The notes beneath the pieces were generated by a model that saw only the letters and a program-made list of their open reading frames with translations, was not told where the DNA came from and made no database searches. The position numbers and the translations under genes were made by a program. DNA of 64,000 nt from Pseudozyma flocculosa PF-1 (Eukaryota > Basidiomycota > Ustilaginomycetes > Ustilaginales > Ustilaginaceae), in the NCBI RefSeq assembly GCF_000417875.1, contig NW_006920870.1, forward strand, positions 870,727 to 934,726. Direction: 5' to 3'. Positions 53,311 to 63,234 of this stretch are shown here, in pieces (within the stretch, counting starts at the first letter, position 1; the number at the start of each line of letters is the position of its first letter).

Positions 53311-56043
53311 ATGCACTTCGATACTTCCACGTCCGCCACCACCGCCGCCATGCCCACGAACCCTACCTCGCACGCCTCTGACCCCTCCCCCTTCCCACCG
53401 CCGGTATCCACCGCCAGCCTCCTACTCTCGCACCGCCCGCCCACCGGCAAGGTCGCCATCGTCCTAGGCACGGGCAAGCTGGCCGCCTCGAGGTGCTTCG
53501 CCTGCCTCGAAGCTGGCATTAGACCCGTCGTCGTTTCCGTCCAGGATGACGCTGCCGATGCCCAGGACCCACTCGCGTCGGGCGACGTGTGTCCGGAGAT
53601 CCGCTATCGGGTCCAACAGAACATGGTGACCTTCAAGACGATACGATACCAGTCCGCCTCAGCGGCGATGTCGACGTCGACGTCGACGTCGACGACAACG
53701 ACCCAGGCAGAGGCAATACGACGCAGCTGGGAGCAGCTACTCGACGAACTCGACGAGGGCGAGGCAAACTCCATCTTCATCGTTTGCATCACCGACACTC
53801 TCCATTCTGGGGACGCTGCCAAGCGTACCCCCGTCGAGGGTCATGTTGCGGACGCCGCCGCCGCCGATGTGGCCGCTTCGACCGCCTACGACCGAGCCGC
53901 CATCATCACCAAACTCTGCCGGAGGCGACGGATCCCCATCAATGTGGCCGACAAGCCCGATCTGTGCGACTTCAGCTTCCCGGCCTGTCACCGCTTCCCC
54001 TGCATCGACGGCGCGGTGCCGAGCTCATCTCCACTGCAGATTGCCGTCACCACCAACGGCCGCGGCTGTCGACTCGCGGGCCGGATCAGGAGGGAGCTGG
54101 TCAGCGCCTTGCCGCGCAATGTCGGCGACGCGGTCGAAAAGGTCGGCAGGATGCGGGATATGGCGAAGCAGGAGGACCAGGACCAGTCGGCCCAAGGCGA
54201 GGCGGCCGAGGCGAGCTCTTCGAAAGCCAGGAGGGCAAAGAAGCCGAGGGAGCGCACCGCCTCTGGAGCCTACAAGGATGTCGAAGAGGAGGACCTCAGC
54301 TTCGACACCACGCCGCTCAACAGTCCGGTGCCGCAGCTGACGCCCAAAAATCCGATGGACAAGGCCGGCATCAGCCTCAAGGCGGCGCTTGGAGCTTCGG
54401 CCGCCAAGCACGCCGCCTCAGAAAGGCAGAGGGAAGAGGCAATCGAGCGGACTAAGCGTCGGATGCGCTGGGTGGCGCAGATCAGCGAGTACTGGCCGAT
54501 TGAATACCTTGGCGGTCTCAAAGAAGAGCAGATGAAGGGCGTCCTCAGCACGTACGCAGGGGAGCAGCCAGCCGCCGGTGCCCCCAAGGCCCAGCCAGGC
54601 GACGTCGCCCAATCGTCAAACGACGGCGACGCGCCAGCCTCGCAGGCGGACGAGGATCGGACCGAGCGCGGTCGAGCCACGTCTCGCGCTCCTTCTCCAG
54701 AAAGACAGGCTCGCGCACGGTCCCAGCACTCGCTCGTCATCCGCCCACCGGCACCCGTACGCCAGAAGAAGGGCCACATCTACCTCCTCGGTTCTGGCAC
54801 GGGCCACCCCGGCCTTCTAACGGTGCTTGCACACCGCCTGCTCTCGTCGCCGGACACACACCTGATCCTGAGCGACAAGCTGGTGCCGGCCTCGATCCTC
54901 CGTCTGATTCCGTCATCGACGCCTCTGGAGATCGCCAAAAAGTTTCCGGGCAACGCCGAGGGTGCCCAGTCGGAGCTGATCGCCATGGCCCTCAAGGCGG
55001 CCATCGAAGAAGGCAAGACGGTCGTCCGCCTCAAGCAGGGCGATCCGTTCGTCTACGGCAGGGGTGGTGAAGAGGTGCTCGCCTTTCGACGGGCGGGCAT
55101 CGAGTGCACCGTTGTGCCCGGCATCAGCAGCGCCCTGGCCGCGCCGCTCATGCTCGGCATTCCCGTGACACAGCGCGGGGCGGCCGACAGCCTGGTGCTC
55201 TGCACGGGAGTCGGGCGCGGAGGCAAAAAGGTGCGACTGCCCGGCTACGAGCGCGGGCGCACCCTCATCGTCCTGATGGGCGTGGCGAGGCTCAAGGCGG
55301 TGGTGCAGACCCTAACGGGCAACAGCTTGCTCGGCCACACGGCTGCTGCCGCCGTCAGCGCTGCGGCGGCGGCGGCGGGCGAGGAGGACAGCATCGGCGA
55401 TCGCGACGGCCCGGCTTTCCCGCCGCACACGCCCATCGCCATCATTGAGCGAGCTAGCTCGTCGGACCAGCGCATGGTGGCGTCCACGTTGGCCGGGATC
55501 GCCGATGCGCTCGAGAGGAGCGGCGAACAGAGGCCGCCGGGCATGATGGTCATTGGCTGGGCCGTCCTTTCTCTCGCCGGCGAGGGCGACGTGCGGATCT
55601 CGGACGACGCCGCCGAGTGCACCGTTTCGGATGACTCGCCGTGGACGACGGATGCGGAAGCGCAGCAAGAATTGAAGCGGAGGGATCAAGCCAGGGTGGA
55701 CAGGTGGCTCGGCGCCAAGGGCTACATCGTCAGGGAGGGTCTGGACGAGGCCTACCGCGCATCGATGGAAGGACTGCTGTCGTCGGTGCGACCCAACGGG
55801 GACGCAGGCGCGGCTCCGGCGGCGACTACGGCAGCCACCCCCGCCGATGCCACGCAGATTGGCTGGACGACGCGCGACTCCGCGGGATGGGCGGGTCGGC
55901 GCTACGTCGACGGCAAGCCCGAAGGTGGCTGGGCGCCCGGCGAGGCGCCCAACCGGCCTGCTCGCGACGAGGCAGAGTATGCGCAGCATCAGGAGTATGT
56001 CGAAATCAGGGCCAGGCTCGCCAAGATGGACGGGCGCGAGTGA
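53311..56043 (+). CDS. MET1: siroheme synthase: Met8-like dehydrogenase fused to uroporphyrinogen-III methyltransferase
   Basis: Single exon, 910 residues (907-nt shorter start at MPTNP, 53350, is possible). The N-terminal ~45-270 residues form a Rossmann domain (GKVAIVLGTGKLAASRCFACLE; INVADKPDLCDFSFPA, containing the Asp that corresponds to the catalytic residue of Met8/CysG). After a low-complexity insert (about residues 285-480) comes an SUMT-type methyltransferase: IYLLGSGTGHPGLLT, VRLKQGDPFVYGRGGEEVL, VVPGISSALAAPLMLGIPVT. Together these convert uroporphyrinogen III to sirohydrochlorin and probably siroheme, the cofactor of sulfite and nitrite reductase. The combination is known from other filamentous fungi and is analogous to bacterial CysG. 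A (TCGACG)n run near 53669-53694 encodes STSTSTSTT. A C-terminal extension of ~160 residues has no recognised domain. Confidence 0.9.
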   Translation: MHFDTSTSATTAAMPTNPTSHASDPSPFPPPVSTASLLLSHRPPTGKVAIVLGTGKLAASRCFACLEAGIRPVVVSVQDDAADAQDPLASGDVCPEIRYRVQQNMVTFKTIRYQSASAAMSTSTSTSTTTTQAEAIRRSWEQLLDELDEGEANSIFIVCITDTLHSGDAAKRTPVEGHVADAAAADVAASTAYDRAAIITKLCRRRRIPINVADKPDLCDFSFPACHRFPCIDGAVPSSSPLQIAVTTNGRGCRLAGRIRRELVSALPRNVGDAVEKVGRMRDMAKQEDQDQSAQGEAAEASSSKARRAKKPRERTASGAYKDVEEEDLSFDTTPLNSPVPQLTPKNPMDKAGISLKAALGASAAKHAASERQREEAIERTKRRMRWVAQISEYWPIEYLGGLKEEQMKGVLSTYAGEQPAAGAPKAQPGDVAQSSNDGDAPASQADEDRTERGRATSRAPSPERQARARSQHSLVIRPPAPVRQKKGHIYLLGSGTGHPGLLTVLAHRLLSSPDTHLILSDKLVPASILRLIPSSTPLEIAKKFPGNAEGAQSELIAMALKAAIEEGKTVVRLKQGDPFVYGRGGEEVLAFRRAGIECTVVPGISSALAAPLMLGIPVTQRGAADSLVLCTGVGRGGKKVRLPGYERGRTLIVLMGVARLKAVVQTLTGNSLLGHTAAAAVSAAAAAAGEEDSIGDRDGPAFPPHTPIAIIERASSSDQRMVASTLAGIADALERSGEQRPPGMMVIGWAVLSLAGEGDVRISDDAAECTVSDDSPWTTDAEAQQELKRRDQARVDRWLGAKGYIVREGLDEAYRASMEGLLSSVRPNGDAGAAPAATTAATPADATQIGWTTRDSAGWAGRRYVDGKPEGGWAPGEAPNRPARDEAEYAQHQEYVEIRARLAKMDGRE

Positions 56044-56253
56044 GGGATGTAGTAGGCCTATACAAGAGAGGCGATCAAGGGAGATGATGACATTCAAACG
56101 AGTGTGCGGGATCCTGCGCTGCGGCGAGATCGAGTTGGGTAAGGTGACGGTACAAAGACAGTGAGCTGATGGGCGATGAGGGAGTGGCAGAGCAGAGCAG
56201 ATGGGGTAGCGATGAAGTGAAGCAGAGGCCAGAGAAAGCGGACGATCACGGCC
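56044..56253. other. convergent intergenic region MET1 / hypothetical gene
   Basis: About 210 nt between the stops of two convergent genes; nothing recognised. Confidence 0.5.
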
Positions 56254-58428
56254 TCATGTCTTGGCCGGAGCGATGTACACCCTACCCCTGCCTGGACCTT
56301 GCCTCAGTTTGGCCTTGGGCACCTGAGTCTTCTCGGTGCGCTTCCGGCTCCAGCTGACGGTGCTTATCTTCATCTCGACGACACCCGGGCCCTCCGCGGC
56401 ACCCTCACCGGGCGAGGAAGCGTTGGAGAGCTTGAACATGCCCGAGAGGGTGAGCTTTTTCTTGCCTTGCTGTCCTTGCGGCACGGCGAGGGAGTTGGAA
56501 GAAAGATCGAGGTTGGACACGGCGGGGCCTGAGGCGGTCGCGTTGTAGATAAAGGGCGATGTGGCGCCCGAGACGTCGCTGCGTGATGCGTTGCTCGGAG
56601 CGAGCGAGCTCGAGGTCGAGATCCGGGTCGACTGAGGTTGCGGTTCATGCTGCTGTCGCTGCTGCGGGCCTTGCTGCCGGTGGAGCTGCTGTTGCGGCCT
56701 CTGCTGGTCCATCGACTGAGAAATGCCGCCACCCCTGTCGTTGGACTGGGGGGCACTGCCGGCACGGAGCAGCGCCTCGAGAACCTCGACCTTTTTGGCC
56801 AGCTCGTCGACCTTCCTCGCATCCTCGCTGCCGACTTGACTGACCGACTCGTCCGGCCATGCCGTACTGGGAGGCGCAGAGATGTAGCTCGGGGGGACCG
56901 GAGCGCCTCTGGCGCCGCCGCCGTGATGGTGAAGCTCTCCCTGCGCGTAGCCCTGATGGTGTCGCGACGAGTCGTAAGCGCGATACTGCGACGACGCCGT
57001 GCGGTGCAGGCGCGCATCGATGGCGGCATAGTCGTGACGTGGCGGGGGTCGGTGGCCATACAGGCCATACAGCTCTTGCTGCGTGTACCGGTCTGGAGGC
57101 GATGAGCTATAGACATGGTGAGCGGGGACGTCGTATGGGTCGATGTACTGTCGAGCCCGCCCTTGATCGCGGGGATGGCTCATCGGTCCTTGAGTCGCGT
57201 AGCCGTCCCTCGCTGCTGGCACTGCTGCACAGCCGTCATCGTCTCGAAGATCCAGGTGGTGGACGCGAGGTGCGGGCGGAAGCGGGTCAGAGGGGACCGG
57301 CTTGACCGAGGTCGACATCCTGCTCTCGCGCTCGGCGCGGCTGCTTGCGACCGAGACGGTCGGACGCTGCGCCTCGATCGATGTCTTGCGATTGCCTTCT
57401 GCCAGGGCCTTCTGCACGAGCGCCATTCGAAGCTGCTCGACCTCCCTCCTCAGCGCCGAGACTTCGAAGTCGTCCGACATCGTCTTTGAAGTCGACAGGT
57501 CGACATCGCCATCTCCGCCGGTGCCGCGAGACGATTCGGTGGCGTTGACGTTTGTGGACGCTTGCAACGACGTCCGGCTCGGCTTGCGCTGGACTGGCTT
57601 GCCTCGCAGATTCCACGCGGATGGGGCATGGGATAGCTGCGGCGGCCTGGGTGTGCGATCGTCGGAGGACGTCCTCAGAGCCTCGTTGTCGCGGTAGTCT
57701 TCCTCGTCTGTGTTGTACGTCTCGGTCGACGCGACGCTCCGCAGCAATGATGTAGAGTTGGCGCTCCAGTCGAGGGTGTCGACCGCGCTCTGGTCGTCCC
57801 ATGCGGCTTCGCCAGACAGTCGGCGGTCCGTATCGCGGGAGCGTGAGCGCTCCAGACGACGACGGTACTCCTCCGCCCGCAGGACGAGCTCTTCGCCTCG
57901 CAGGCGGCTTCGGAAGCCCTCCATTTGGCGGTACGGGTCAAGCAGGTGCGGCTGACCGCTGCCGTGAACCTTTTCCGTGCTGCGATTGGCGAGCTTTATC
58001 ATCGAGCGGTCGGGATGGTGCGGAGGTGCGCCATCGCCCAGCCTGCTGTTGGATCGCGGCGGAGGATTGGGAAAGCCCGAGGTAGCGTGCAGGTACAGCG
58101 ACGACTCCCTCTTGCTCGAATGTTCCTGGTAGTCGCCAAGCATGTTGGACGACGGAGGCTCGACCTGCTTGTCCCGGTACTCGTCGACGAGAATGGGAGG
58201 CGAAACGGCTGTAGCGCTGGTTGATACGCTTGCGGAGTCGTCAAAGGTGGACCTGGCCGGCGACACGACCGTGGACGAAGTGGCGGCAAACGAGGGTCGG
58301 CGCTGACGGCGGTCGTGCTCTTGAAAAAGGATTCGGGTCGGCGAAGATGGGTGTCGTTGCTGGCCCTTGGGTAGAAGGAGAGGACGGAGGTGCGATTGGT
58401 CGAGGGCTGAGTTGGCTTCGCTGTCCAT
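56254..58428 (-). CDS. hypothetical Ser/Arg/Gln-rich protein with two short coiled coils
   Basis: Single exon, 724 residues, not recognised. Seen: a long disordered N-terminal half rich in Ser, Arg, Pro and Asp; a first coiled-coil segment DDFEVSALRREVEQLRMALV (about residue 320); a His/Tyr/Pro-rich middle; a second coiled coil EDARKVDELAKKVEVLEALL (about residue 560); a Gln-rich run; and a basic C-terminus with KKKLTLSGMFKLSNASSP and VSWSRKRTEKTQVPKAKLRQG. There is no signal peptide or transmembrane helix. The C-terminal SGMFKLS motif followed by a basic stretch may be a short docking segment. The gene is convergent with MET1. Open frame length, codon third-position GC and consistent low-complexity character support a real gene, but no function can be given. 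Confidence 0.7.
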   Translation of the reverse strand: MDSEANSALDQSHLRPLLLPKGQQRHPSSPTRILFQEHDRRQRRPSFAATSSTVVSPARSTFDDSASVSTSATAVSPPILVDEYRDKQVEPPSSNMLGDYQEHSSKRESSLYLHATSGFPNPPPRSNSRLGDGAPPHHPDRSMIKLANRSTEKVHGSGQPHLLDPYRQMEGFRSRLRGEELVLRAEEYRRRLERSRSRDTDRRLSGEAAWDDQSAVDTLDWSANSTSLLRSVASTETYNTDEEDYRDNEALRTSSDDRTPRPPQLSHAPSAWNLRGKPVQRKPSRTSLQASTNVNATESSRGTGGDGDVDLSTSKTMSDDFEVSALRREVEQLRMALVQKALAEGNRKTSIEAQRPTVSVASSRAERESRMSTSVKPVPSDPLPPAPRVHHLDLRDDDGCAAVPAARDGYATQGPMSHPRDQGRARQYIDPYDVPAHHVYSSSPPDRYTQQELYGLYGHRPPPRHDYAAIDARLHRTASSQYRAYDSSRHHQGYAQGELHHHGGGARGAPVPPSYISAPPSTAWPDESVSQVGSEDARKVDELAKKVEVLEALLRAGSAPQSNDRGGGISQSMDQQRPQQQLHRQQGPQQRQQHEPQPQSTRISTSSSLAPSNASRSDVSGATSPFIYNATASGPAVSNLDLSSNSLAVPQGQQGKKKLTLSGMFKLSNASSPGEGAAEGPGVVEMKISTVSWSRKRTEKTQVPKAKLRQGPGRGRVYIAPAKT

Positions 58429-60733
58429 GTTTGATGATTCTCGGAAGATGCTCTGGTGTTCTGAACGGTGCTTTGTGGCGACCGTTCAAGGGGACCGCGG
58501 GCGGGTGGCGGCCCTCCTTTTATCCTAACCACGACTATCCCTCGTGCTAGGCCCTTTTGCTGTCCCCTAGTAGGCGCTTGTCCCTCTGCCGAGCGCAACC
58601 ACGAGGCGAAGCGGCTTGCGGATGCTGACCCTTAGCGCTTGTCAGGCCAGCGGGCCGTGCGGAAGATCGGACCGGGACGGTAGCGGCAGTCCTGTGTGAC
58701 CCTGGAATCAAGGCGGCCCGGTACAGATCCGCCGGCGGGGTGCAGGGGGATGCGATCTCTTCAATGGCGAGGACCTTGACGTGTCCGGATGGACGAGGCG
58801 ATCAGAGCGAGGTGTTAGATATGAGAGAGGGGGAAGGAGAGAGGTGCCAGGTGCAAGATGGACAAGACGGAGGGGAGAGGTCAAAGTTCGCGTGAGATCG
58901 GCTCGCCAGGCGCGTGGCTATCTGTGGCCTCGAGGCGACCGGACGACCGCCGTGAGGACTGGTTGCATCTGTCGGAGGCAAGGAGGTAGCCAGCGTGGGC
59001 GCTCGGGGCGGTGGTCCGCACTGGGTTTGCCGTCGCGGTCAAGGATGTGGGCGCCGAGGCACGAGCCTCAAGACGGTGGAACAGCCAAGGCCGAGTAGTC
59101 TGCGTGTGGCGTCCTAATGCCGGGCATGACTTGGAGCAGGATAAGCGTCCCGGCAATCGTGGTTCGAGCGAGGCGGGGCCATGGGCGAGAGCTGCCAACT
59201 TGCCATCATGACCGGCCCTGGGAAAATTGTCAGGCTCGGTGCAGCTCTTCATGAGAAAGATTGTACAGCTTGTCGGGGCAGTCAAATGGGACAGCGTGCG
59301 CCGCGATAGCACAGCAGTAGGTGGGGGCCAGGCCTCTGCCGTTTGCGAGATGGCCGCCGTCCTTTGCGTAGTAGTGTGGGCCTGTGGGTCGCAGCGAGCT
59401 CCGACTGGAGATGAAGGCCGGGCCGACAAGTGAGCGCGCGGTCCGCATGCCTTACGCGGGAGCGGGGTCAAGGAGCATCATCGTAGAGACCTAGCATGGG
59501 AAGGCGTGCGTGGCGAGGCTCCGAGCGGATGAAGAAGACGGTGCGTCGTGGCTGGCGGCGACAGGGCTGAGCCCCGGTGCAAGGCCTGACTGGCCTGTCA
59601 AAGAGGGCGGGGCAAGCTCTTTTTCCTTATCTCGCGCACCGCGTTCACCACCCAGCAACGGCAGCAGCCACACAGCCATGGCACGAGCTGCCACCTAAAC
59701 GGCGGAACGTGATAGTTAGTACTCGGTTGACTGCATCGGTCGGTCCGTATGCGTCCAAGCAAGCCACCAACGGCGTAGAGAGGCCGTGATAAGATGCGCT
59801 GCGCTCGGTTCGATGGCTGCGCTGTTAACAGGCCGCATCTGCTCCTTGGCGGCCCCGCATCCTGGGAGCTGAGCGTTCCATTGGACATCCGTGCCCCGCG
59901 TCGCCGTTGGCCGCACGAAGGATGCTGCGGATGGCGTGCTGGACGGTAAGGTCCAGGCTGTAAGGAAGCCAGCTGGCCAGAGATGGCGGCCAGAGAGCTT
60001 GCTATATACGGGCAACCTCGGCGATGTTCTGCGAGCGGAACTCGTACATGGAGCACTCCGAGGGGCGACAGATAAGGGCGACTCGGCGGAGCGTCCAGGA
60101 GATAAGAGTGTCCGGCACCGAGGGAGCTAGCCCGATGCGGGTGTTCCCGATCTTAACCTGAAGTTCGATAGCTCTTCTCATGCAAGTCGGATCCGCGGGC
60201 ACAAACGACGGCGGGCCAAAGGCGCCACAGGCTGTCCAGTACGACACTCCAACCTGGCCTGGCATCGCAAGGTCCAGCAGCCCACTCCTTCAGTCTCGCT
60301 CGTACGGCCGAGTGTCCCACTTTCGAGGATCATCGATATCCTCTTCGGCGCGAGCGCGTTGCTGCGTCTCGGAAGCGGGCCGATCCGGCCTGGCCTGGTT
60401 CCCTCCACTTGGCCTGCCTGCCTGGCCAGGCGTGGCCACGCGGAGGGAAGCCGGCGGCGCGGAGCGACTCGCATGCAGGACCGGCACGCCGAGCTGCGCG
60501 ATGACTCTCGCTGCCCTCAGAGGACCCTGGCCGTCGGGTCTTCCGCTCCTTCGAAAGCAAAAGCAAGGCAGGCCATGGTGGGCCTCGTCTCGATTCAGGC
60601 TGTGCGTTCGATGTCAGCCTGGAGCTTCTTGCCTCGAGCTCTTCCATGGCCACCACCACCACCACCACCACTGCTGCCAGTGCCACTCCAGACCTGCCCG
60701 CTCTGCCTCCATAACCATCCGCCTGAGCCTATC
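58429..60733. other. 2.3-kb gene-free region upstream of pyruvate decarboxylase
   Basis: Divergent spacer between the hypothetical gene (-) and PDC (+). It contains a GGCCT block at about 60387-60399 with TGCCTGCCTGGCCAGGC just after, and CCACCACCACC runs near 60650-60675. No supported gene, tRNA or repeat element was found. A long promoter would fit a strongly regulated PDC gene (inference). Confidence 0.45.
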
Positions 60734-62843
60734 ATGTCCGAGATCAAGATCGGCGACTACCTCCTCGAGCGCCTAGCCCAGCTCGGCACTCGCACCGTCC
60801 AGGGTGTTCCCGGCGACTTCAACATGGGACTCCTCGACCAGATCGAGGACCACGCCAAGCTCGAGTGGGTCGGCAACGCCAACGAGCTCAATGCCGCCTA
60901 CAGCGCCGACGGCTATGCCCGCATCAAGGGCACCGTCGCAGCCGTCGTCACCACCTTCGGCGTCGGAGAGCTCTCGGCCCTCAACGGCGTCGCGGGCGCC
61001 TTTTCCGAGCGCGTCCCCGTCGTCCACGTCGTCGGCGTACCCTCGACGGGCGCTCAGGGAAGCCGCTCGCTCCTCCACCACACGCTCGGAGACGGCCGCT
61101 TCGACGCCTTCGAGACCATGAGCCGCCAGGTCAGCGCCGCCTCGGCCGTCCTCAAGAGGAGCGAGGGCGCCGCCGACGAAATCGACCGTGTCCTGACCGT
61201 GGCCGTCAGGCAGGCCCGTCCCGTCTACATCGCCCTGCCCACCGACCTGGTTCACGCCAAGATCTCGGCCAAAAACCTCGAGACACCGCTCGACACGGCC
61301 GTGCCCGCCAACGAGCCCGACGCCGAGCAGTACGCCCTCGACGTCGCCTTCCGACACATTGACGAGGCCGAGAACCCCGTCATCCTCGTCGACGCCTGTG
61401 CCATCCGACACAACTGCCTGCAGGAGACCAGGGACCTCGTCGAAAAGTCTGGCCTGCCCGTCTTCAGCACTCCGATGGGCAAGACGGCCATCGACGAGGA
61501 CCACGAACAGTACGGCGGCCTCTACATCGGCAGCCTCACATCGAACGGCGTCAAGGAGATTGTCGAGTCGGCCGACGCCCTCATCTTGATCGGCGCACTC
61601 AAGTCCGACTTCAACACCGGCAGCTTCTCCTACCGCACCCCCAAGCAAAAGACTATCGAGCTGCACTCGGACCACGCCATCGTCGGCTACTCCCACTACC
61701 CGGACGTCGGCATGAAGGGCCTGCTGCCCAAGCTCACCAAGAAGCTCGAGCCTCGCAGGCAGCAGAGGCTCGACGCGACCAGGAAGAGGATCACCCGCTT
61801 CGAGAACCGCCTGCCGCAGGAGGACGGAGACACGATCAGCCAGGCCTGGCTGTGGCCTCGTCTCGGTGAGTAGCGGGCCCGAGCTGGCGCGGGAGGCGAA
61901 CCATCAAAAGACTTGAAGCTGACGTTGCAGAACGCCCGCCCCCCCACTGCCACTTCACCAGGCCAATTCTTCAAGCCCACCGACCAGATCATTGTCGAGA
62001 CCGGCACGTCCAGCTTCGGCATGCTCGAGGCCAAGCTGCCGCCCTCATCGCACTTTGTCGCACAGATCCTCTGGGGCTCGATCGGCTGGAGCGTCGGTGC
62101 CACCCTCGGCGTCGCGCTTGCCGCTCGCGAAGAGAAGCTGGGCAGGACGTGTCTCTTTGTCGGTGATGGATCGCTGCAGCTCGTGAGTCCGGACGGCTTC
62201 TTCGTGGAACCAGGCCGAAGGGAGCAGCTGACTGAAGACAAAGATCTGCCGTCTTCTTCTCGCCCACTTCGCAGACGGTCCAGGAGATTGGCACCATGAT
62301 CCGCCAGGGTCTCAAGCCGCTGCTCTTTGTCCTGAACAACGACGGGTGAGTCTGCCACACTCGACGGCCTCGACCTGCCCTGACGTGTAGCAGGCTGACA
62401 TTTTGACCTATCCCTCGCCAACGGCAGCTACGAGATCGAGCGCCAGATCCACGGCCCTCAGCGCACGTACAACGACATTGCGCCGTACAACCACAAGCTG
62501 CTGCTCGACTTTTTCAGCGCGCCCGAGGACAGGACGGTGCCGAAGGACGAGAGCCACCGCAAGGACCCGCAGCCGTCGGCCAAGAGGTACCATGCCGTAC
62601 ACTCCAAGGCGGAGCTCGACGAGCTGCTCAAGAGCGTGAGTGGCAAGCGATCGCTGTGCAGACGACGGGATGTGGCACTGACCCGCAGCCTTGTCGGTGT
62701 TCTACCTCGACCTCACGCCGCAGGACGAACTGGACAACGTGCAGGCCATCCACCTCATCGAGGTGTTTATGAAGAGGGGAGACGCCCCCGCCGCCCTCAA
62801 GAGGCAGGCGCAGGCCACCAGCGGATCCAACAAGTACGAGTGA
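60734..62843 (+). CDS. PDC1: pyruvate decarboxylase (thiamine-diphosphate enzyme)
   Basis: Five exons: 60734..61865, 61962..62182, 62275..62345, 62428..62635 and about 62691..62843, giving about 594 residues. It converts pyruvate to acetaldehyde and CO2 in the cytosol for alcoholic fermentation. Seen: MSEIKIGDYLLERLAQLGT; the catalytic-glutamate segment VGNANELNAAYSADGYAR; HHTLGDGRFDAF; and the ThDP/Mg signature GDGSLQL...NNDGYEIE assembled over exons 2 to 4. The first four introns' donors are GTGAGT. At the last junction (donor 62636, acceptor CAG 62686-62688) the two exons do not share phase: exon 4 ends on a full codon, whereas exon 5 (LSVFYLDLTPQDELDN...) needs a one-base carry-over. A base missing from the sequence or an unusual splice site is the likely cause. 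The start at 60734 matches the family; upstream ATGs in the same frame add only low-complexity sequence. Confidence 0.92.
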
Positions 62844-63234
62844 ATCGACGTCACATCAAGGAGCAGCAAGCTCGACCGACCCCACCAGGCCAGCAAAGGC
62901 GGCCACCCTATTTTCATGATCCGCCACTGTATGACCGCCAGCACCGAGGGCGGCTGTCTCTGATTCCATCGGCAATGCCAGCGTTGTCACAGTGTCTGTT
63001 TGCGGCCGCTTATCTCGAACTCACGCCTCTGAGACTCGCTCCGTCTCGCATATCTGCCGAGGACGAAGCGGGCGATCGAGCGACACAGCCTGGTAGGGAG
63101 TGTGGTTGAACGATGCAGATGCGGTCATTCGGGAGCCCCGGCTCTGCAGGGCGGCTTCAAATACACATCACGACGAGGCCGAGCGACGATTCCGCCCGAG
63201 CCGCGATCCCGGATTCGCTTTTGCTCATCCTCGC
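62844..63234. other. convergent intergenic region PDC / aldo-keto reductase
   Basis: About 390 nt of shared 3' flank; nothing recognised. Confidence 0.5.
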
